Below are positions 57,708 to 64,000 of a stretch of 64,000 bases of DNA, in pieces; position 1 is the first letter of the stretch, and each line of letters begins with the position of its first letter. The notes under the pieces were generated by a model that worked only from the letters and a program-made list of their open reading frames with translations, did no database searches and had not been told where the DNA came from. Origin of the DNA: BOG-908 sp965198915 (GTDB lineage Bacteria; Pseudomonadota; Alphaproteobacteria; Acetobacterales; Acetobacteraceae). The position numbers and the translations under genes were made by a program. The stretch covers positions 806,001-870,000 of the forward strand of contig CBDAQC010000002.1 of NCBI GenBank assembly GCA_965198915.1. The letters run 5' to 3'.

Positions 57708-59354
57708 TCAGCAACCTAGCTTCACTGCCGAAATTACGTTCCCGGTCGCGGAGACCGTGCGTTTCACGCAGGATGTGGCGGTTCCGGTGTGCGCGTAGTC
57801 CGCTGTCTCGGCCTGGCTCTTATGGCCCGTCACGCTGAAGTTCTTGTCGAAGAACAGCACGTCGCCGGTAGCGATGGCGTTGGTCAGCGTGTCCTGCGCC
57901 GTGGGAAGAGCGTCGGTATCGCCCAGCAGGTTCGACAGGAATTGCTGGTTCACGCTGGTGGTTTGTATCGCGCTGCCGTTCGCCTGGACGCCGAAATTGT
58001 AATAGAGGTAGAGCGGGTAATCCAGCGTCGTGGTTGTCTTGGACGAGGTGCCTGGGCCGGTCGACGTGCTCGTGGTCTTGGTGACCGTGTCCTGGTGCGT
58101 GATCTGCAGCTCGCGGCTGGCGGACACGTCGAAGCTTTGCTTGCTGGTGAATTGGCTCGACTGGACAACGGTGTTCACTATCTGGCCGCTGGAGCCGGTG
58201 GCGGTGCCGCTGATGGTGAAATCATGCACGCTGGTCACATCAACCGCGCCGGTGGCGGCGCCGTTTGCGCTGGTGATCGTGTTGACGATCTCCGGGTTAG
58301 CCGCGCCCAGTGTATTGCGCGTGATCCCGCCGGTGACCGTCGTCGTCCCGTGATCCAGGAACAGCCGCAACGCGCCGGTCGCCGAAAAATACCCGTTTGC
58401 GTTGTACACGGAGGTGGCGATGGTGTGCGGCTTGCCGTTGCTGAGCACACCGGCGAACGGCGACAGATCGGCGTGGAACGGGGTGAAATTGAACGTTTGC
58501 ACGCCTGGGATCGGCTGCCACAGATAGGGGTCGATGCCGCCGGTGAAAATCCACGGGAAGATCGGCGCCACGCCGGCGGGCGTGCCGTCAACTGTGATCT
58601 CGCCCTCACGGAAGGCCGTGTTGCCGCAGGATTCCAGCTCGCTGCTGAGCGCGCTGGGAACGCAGGTATACCAGAACTCGTCGCCGATCTGAGCCTGCAG
58701 GTATAGGTCCAGCGTGGCACGCGCGACGTTGGTGGGCAGCGTGGCTGTGGTCGTGAGCTGGTCGGTGCCGGTGTTCAGCGTGGCCAGGCCGCCGCCCGCC
58801 GGCAGCGGCAGGACCACATCCGCGGTGACAGGCGCGGGGTTGGCGCTGGTGGCCGGGTAGAAGGACAGTGAGGCGCTGGCCGTGATGGTGCTGGGATACG
58901 TGCTGCTCTGGTAGTTCGGGATCTGCATCGTGCCGGACTGCGGCGCGGCGAACAGCGCGGTGTAGTCGGTCAAGTCCTTCTGGAAGCTCCAGCTCGGCGC
59001 AAGCGTGGCGCGCGGCTCCGCCGTGGTGCCGAACCAGATCGGCACACCGCCCAACTGCAGCAGCCCCGTCCGGTCGAACTGCACGCCGTGCGCCACGGAG
59101 ATGCTGATGTCCAGCACCACCGCCGCCCATGGCCCAGGGCACGCGGCCGGTGGCGTGTAGCTGTAAGTCACGGTCTCGGCGCCGAACTTGGCGCCGCTCA
59201 CCAGCGGCACCACGCAGGGTGTCTCGTTCGGATGCGGCACCGCCGGCTCGATGACCGCCTCGTTGCCAGAGCCCACCACCAGCGGGCCGGCAAGCGCGGG
59301 CGAGGCGGCGGCCAGGCAGAAACTGGTCAGGAGAGCGGCGCGATACGAGATCAT
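57708..59354 (-). CDS. Exported PNGase A-like protein (peptide N-glycosidase family)
   Basis: A protein of 548 residues with a signal peptide (RAALLTSFCLAAASPALA). Several segments closely match plant and fungal peptide-N4-(N-acetyl-beta-glucosaminyl)asparagine amidase A as I remember it: CVVPLVSGAKFG, YTPPAACPGPWAAVVLD, GVQFDRTGLLQLGGVPIWFGT, FWYTCVP, FREGEITVDGTPAG and PWIFTGGIDPYLWQPI. That family cleaves N-glycans from glycopeptides at acidic pH. The C-terminal 200 residues are Thr/Ser-rich and less conserved. No other glycan-degrading gene is next to it. Catalytic residues cannot be assigned by eye. Confidence 0.8.
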   Translation of the reverse strand: MISYRAALLTSFCLAAASPALAGPLVVGSGNEAVIEPAVPHPNETPCVVPLVSGAKFGAETVTYSYTPPAACPGPWAAVVLDISISVAHGVQFDRTGLLQLGGVPIWFGTTAEPRATLAPSWSFQKDLTDYTALFAAPQSGTMQIPNYQSSTYPSTITASASLSFYPATSANPAPVTADVVLPLPAGGGLATLNTGTDQLTTTATLPTNVARATLDLYLQAQIGDEFWYTCVPSALSSELESCGNTAFREGEITVDGTPAGVAPIFPWIFTGGIDPYLWQPIPGVQTFNFTPFHADLSPFAGVLSNGKPHTIATSVYNANGYFSATGALRLFLDHGTTTVTGGITRNTLGAANPEIVNTITSANGAATGAVDVTSVHDFTISGTATGSSGQIVNTVVQSSQFTSKQSFDVSASRELQITHQDTVTKTTSTSTGPGTSSKTTTTLDYPLYLYYNFGVQANGSAIQTTSVNQQFLSNLLGDTDALPTAQDTLTNAIATGDVLFFDKNFSVTGHKSQAETADYAHTGTATSCVKRTVSATGNVISAVKLGC

Positions 59355-59450
59355 CCGTGGGCTGCCTTGCGCGGTTGCGATGGGCAACGGTGCCCGCGCG
59401 CGTGCCGCCGCGTCAATGGAACATGCAACCCGGTTCGGCGGTTCTTTGCC

Positions 59451-60913
59451 TCACATCGCCCGCGCAACTGCCCGGTGCCAGCCGTCCAGCAGCTCCGCCC
59501 GCCGCCCGTCCGCCATGCTGGCACGCCAGCGCTGGTCCACATGCCAGTGGGATGCCAGCTCGTCCGCCCCGCTCCAAAACCCGGCGGCCAGCCCCGCGGC
59601 ATAGGCGGCGCCGAGCGCGGTCGTCTCGGTCACCGCGGGCCGCACCACGTCAGCGGCCAGCACATCCGCCTGGAACTGCATCAGCGGCTGGCTGCGGACC
59701 ATGCCGCCATCCACGCGCAGTTCCGCCAGCGCTATGCCGGAATCCTGCGCCATCGCGCGCACCACATCCACGGTCTGGTATGCGGTCGCTTCCAGCGCGG
59801 CACGGCAGAGATGGGCGCGGTTGGCGTAGCGCGTCAGCCCGCAGATCAGGCCACGTGCGTCCTCCCGCCAATACGGCGCATACAATCCGGAGAAAGCGGG
59901 AACGATATAGACGCCGCCACAGTCAGGCACGCTCGCTGCCAGCGCATCGAGCTCCGACGGGGTGGTGATCAGGCCCAGGCTGTCACGCAGCCATTGCACG
60001 AGCGCGCCGGTGATTGCGATCGAGCCCTCCAGTGCGTAGGCGGCGGGCGCCGTGCCCAGCCTGTAGGCGACGGTGGTGATCAGGCCGTGCCCGGACTCGA
60101 CCGGCGCATCGCCAGTATTGAGCAGCAGGAAGTTGCCCGTGCCATACGTGTTCTTGGCTTCTCCCGCGGCGAAACACACCTGGCCCACGAGCGCCGCCTG
60201 CTGGTCGCCGATCAGCGCCATCACCGGCACGCCGCCCATCGCCTCGGCCGTGCCTACGAACTCGGAAGAGGCGATGATGTCCGGCAGGCAGGCGCGCGGG
60301 ATGCGGAACGCCTCCAGCAGGGCAGGGCACCAGTCGAGCGTCCGCAGATCCATCAGTTGCGTGCGGCTGGCATTTGTCACGTCCGTCGCATGCCGGCCGC
60401 ACAGATTCCACGCGAGCCAGGCGTCAATGGTGCCGAACAGCGCGTCGCCTGCTTCCGCGCGTGCCCGCGCGCCCGCCACGTGATCGAGCAGCCATTGCAG
60501 TTTCAGGGCGGAAAAGTAGCTCGCGAGCGGCAGTCCGGTTTTGGACTGGAACCTCGCCTTGCCGCCACAAGCTGCGTATTCGGCTACCAGCGTGTCGGTG
60601 CGGGTGTCCTGCCACACCAACGCGTGGTGCAGCGGCCGACCGGTGCGCCTGTCCCAAAGCAGGGTGGTCTCGCGCTGGTTGGTGATACCGATTGCGGCCA
60701 GCGCCTCCGGCTGCAGCCCGGCGCGCCCGAGCGCCTCCTCCGCGGTCGTCTCCACGTTGCGTAGTATTTCTTCCGCGTCGTGCTCCACCCAGCCGGGACG
60801 CGGCGTGTGCTGCGCGTGCTCCTTCTGCGCGGCGGCCACGATACGTCCGTCGCGGCCGAACACGATGAAACGCGTGCTGGTCGTGCCCTGGTCTATGGCG
60901 CCGACATAATCCT

Positions 60914-60917
<4 letters not shown>
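59451..60917 (-). CDS. glpK: Glycerol kinase
   Basis: GlpK (488 residues) phosphorylates glycerol to glycerol 3-phosphate. VGAIDQGTTSTRFIVFG binds phosphate, GRPLHHALVWQDTRT and the SGHGLITTVAYRLG segment are typical FGGY-family positions, and LRVDGGMVRSQPLMQFQADVL is the C-terminal ATP site. It overlaps glpD by 4 nt (ATGA) and is the second gene of a leftward glpD-glpK operon. Confidence 0.97.
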
Positions 60918-62374
<1,457 letters not shown>

Positions 62375-62387
62375 GCAATCTCCAAGG

Positions 62388-62431
62388 TGAAGGAAGAAAG
62401 GCCTTCCTTTTCGAAAAGCGGAAACCTTTAC
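62388..62431. repeat. Left arm of the dispersed hairpin element, diverged
   Basis: GAAGGAAGAAAGGCCTTCC, then TTTTCGAAAAGCGGAAACCTTT, lies 14 nt upstream of the glpD start. A vestige of a right arm (ATAAGGGCTGCTTGCCTTTCTCGCC, split here as about 62501-62526) is present at the usual distance but has lost its hairpin. Confidence 0.6.
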
Positions 62432-62589
62432 GCCGCTGTCGCCGGTTGTGGCCACCGGGCGGGCGCATTGCCTGGTGGCGGGACCAGGATTGGCCTTCGG
62501 TGATAAGGGCTGCTTGCCTTTCTCGCCTACCAGCCACCTTGAAACATCCCTTGCCTTCCCGGCGCCGCGCACGCCAGACTCCTGCCACC

Positions 62590-63966
62590 ATGCAAGCTTC
62601 GAACTGGACGCCGGGAAGCTGGCGCACCCACCCGATCCACCAGGCGCCCACCTATCCGGACGACGCCGCCCTCGCCGCCGCCGAGGCGCGGCTGTCCGGC
62701 TACCCGCCACTGGTGTTCGCCGGCGAGGCGCGCCGGCTGAAGGACGCGCTGGCCCAGGCGGCGGAGGGCAAGGCCTTCGTGCTGCAGGGCGGGGACTGCG
62801 CCGAAAGTTTCGCCGACTTCAACGCCAATTCGGTGCGCGACACCTTCCGCGTGCTGCTGCAAATGGCCGTGGTGCTCACCTTCGGCGCCACCGTGCCCGT
62901 CATTAAAATCGGCCGCATGGCCGGCCAGTTCGCCAAGCCGCGCTCGTCGGAGACGGAGACGGTGGCGGGCGTCTCCATGCCCAGCTATCGCGGTGACATC
63001 ATCAACGGGCCGGCGCCGGAGGCCGCCGCCCGTGTGCCCGACCCCGCGCGCATGGAAACCGCGTATTTCCAGTCCGCCGGCCGGATGAACCTGCTGCGCG
63101 CGTTCGCCAATGGCGGCTACGCGGACCTCCACCAGGTGCATCGCTGGAACCTCGATTTCGTCGCCCGCTCGCCCTTGGCGGCCCGCTACCAGGACCTGGC
63201 TACCCGCATTGACGAGACGCTCGGCTTCATGGCCGCCTGCGGCATAGGCAGCGGCAACACCGCCCAGATACGCGAGACCGAGTTCTACACCAGCCACGAG
63301 GCCCTGCTGTTGCCCTACGAGCAGGCGCTGACCCGAATCGACAGCACGAGCGGCGATTGGTACGGCTGCTCGGCCAATTTCTTATGGATCGGCGACCGCA
63401 CGCGGCAGGTGGACGGCGCCCATGTCGAGTTCCTGCGCGGCGTGCGCAACCCGGTGGGCCTCAAGGTGGGCCCGACCACGCCGGCGGACGACTTGCTGCG
63501 GCTGATCGACTTACTGAACCCTGCCGACGAGCCGGGCCGGCTGACGCTGATCTCCCGCATGGGCGCGGAACGAGTCCGCTCGCATCTGCCGCCGCTGCTG
63601 CGCGCGGTTCAGCGAAGCGGGCGCCGCGTCACCTGGCTGTGCGACCCGATGCACGGCAACACGGTCAGCACCGCCGGCGGGGTGAAGACGCGCAGCTTCG
63701 ACAGTATTCTGGCGGAGTTGCGCGGCTTCTTCGACGTGTTTGCCGATGCTGGCGCACGACCGGGCGGCGTGCACGTCGAGATGACCGGCCAGCCGGTCAC
63801 CGAGTGCGTGGGTGGTGCGCATCTGCTTACAGAAGCCGATTTATCCGAGCGTTACGAGACGTTCTGCGATCCACGCCTGAACGCGGAACAGGCGTTGGAG
63901 CTGGCCTTCGTGGTAGCGGCGGAGCTGAAGGCACGGCGCGCGGCCGGGGCTGCCATTGCGGCGTAA
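62590..63966 (+). CDS. aroG: Class II 3-deoxy-7-phosphoheptulonate (DAHP) synthase
   Basis: A protein of 458 residues catalysing the first shikimate step from phosphoenolpyruvate and erythrose 4-phosphate. The ATG at 62590 gives SNWTPGSWR, the usual class II start. AFVLQGGDCAESF, KIGRMAGQFAKPRS, WYGCSANFLWIGDRTRQ, NPVGLKVGPT, LCDPMHGNT and HVEMTGQPVTECVGG follow in order and include the metal-binding Cys, His and Glu. It diverges from glpD. Only 34 bp remain after its stop in the window. Confidence 0.96.
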   Translation: MQASNWTPGSWRTHPIHQAPTYPDDAALAAAEARLSGYPPLVFAGEARRLKDALAQAAEGKAFVLQGGDCAESFADFNANSVRDTFRVLLQMAVVLTFGATVPVIKIGRMAGQFAKPRSSETETVAGVSMPSYRGDIINGPAPEAAARVPDPARMETAYFQSAGRMNLLRAFANGGYADLHQVHRWNLDFVARSPLAARYQDLATRIDETLGFMAACGIGSGNTAQIRETEFYTSHEALLLPYEQALTRIDSTSGDWYGCSANFLWIGDRTRQVDGAHVEFLRGVRNPVGLKVGPTTPADDLLRLIDLLNPADEPGRLTLISRMGAERVRSHLPPLLRAVQRSGRRVTWLCDPMHGNTVSTAGGVKTRSFDSILAELRGFFDVFADAGARPGGVHVEMTGQPVTECVGGAHLLTEADLSERYETFCDPRLNAEQALELAFVVAAELKARRAAGAAIAA

Positions 63967-64000
63967 ACGAGCCGGGCAGCTTGCGCCTTCTTGAAACACA

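Overview
The window is GC-rich chromosomal DNA from an alphaproteobacterium, most likely an aerobic member of the Acetobacteraceae. The evidence is the gene content and order: the alphaproteobacterial flagellar regulator FlaF beside a short flagellin, zapA followed by a 6S RNA-like locus, gyrA-coaD-cyclophilin, the hopanoid gene hpnH, glpX beside recJ, a class I (DhnA-type) aldolase followed by a ThiE homologue, and heavy use of TTG and GTG starts. No insertion sequence, phage gene or CRISPR array is visible. It reads as core chromosome punctuated by repeats.

Layout. 1-10 kb: a lipoprotein, a biotin block (bioF, bioD) coupled to a glycosyltransferase, a beta-repeat protein, thiE, aldolase, zapA, 6S RNA and a ChaN-like lipoprotein. 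10-22 kb: DUF4174 protein, glpX, recJ, an amino-acid permease, an SPFH/coiled-coil pair, then gyrA-coaD-ppiA-ppiB, tRNA-Lys and a CHRD protein. 22-31 kb: a seven-gene, leftward glycan cluster with three CgeB-type glycosyltransferases, one GT4, a B12-binding radical SAM enzyme, a glycoside-hydrolase-like/SDR-epimerase fusion and a second epimerase. 31-35 kb: a DUF421 operon and a GH15 glucoamylase/trehalase. 35-39 kb: a retinal oxygenase (blh) translationally coupled to a proton-pump-type rhodopsin with an Asp-Thr-Ser motif, then tlyA and hpnH. 39-44 kb: an MHS-family transporter, small membrane proteins and a GH17-GT2 beta-glucan synthase. 44-52 kb: flaF, flagellin, a DUF1217 protein, an MFS transporter and flgF-flgG-flgA-flgH. 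52-64 kb: a Gly-rich secreted protein, two aminotransferases in tandem, gor, a Fpg/Nei glycosylase, a secreted PNGase A-like protein, glpK-glpD and class II DAHP synthase.

How the parts work together. The rhodopsin and Blh should form a light-driven proton pump with its own retinal supply, although carotenoid genes are not in the window. The glycan cluster looks like a dedicated pathway for an unknown surface saccharide: epimerases supply nucleotide sugars, four glycosyltransferases assemble it, and a radical SAM enzyme modifies it. glpK/glpD, glpX and the aldolase cover glycerol and gluconeogenic triose metabolism.

The most distinctive architectural feature is a dispersed intergenic element of about 180 bp. 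Two AT-rich arms of about 45 bp, each itself a hairpin, face each other across about 85 bp of GC-rich spacer. Thirteen loci carry whole or half copies, usually filling the whole gap between a stop codon and the next start. Other points worth following are flaF apparently starting at ATC, a bacterial PNGase A homologue, and the GH/SDR fusion inside the glycan cluster.
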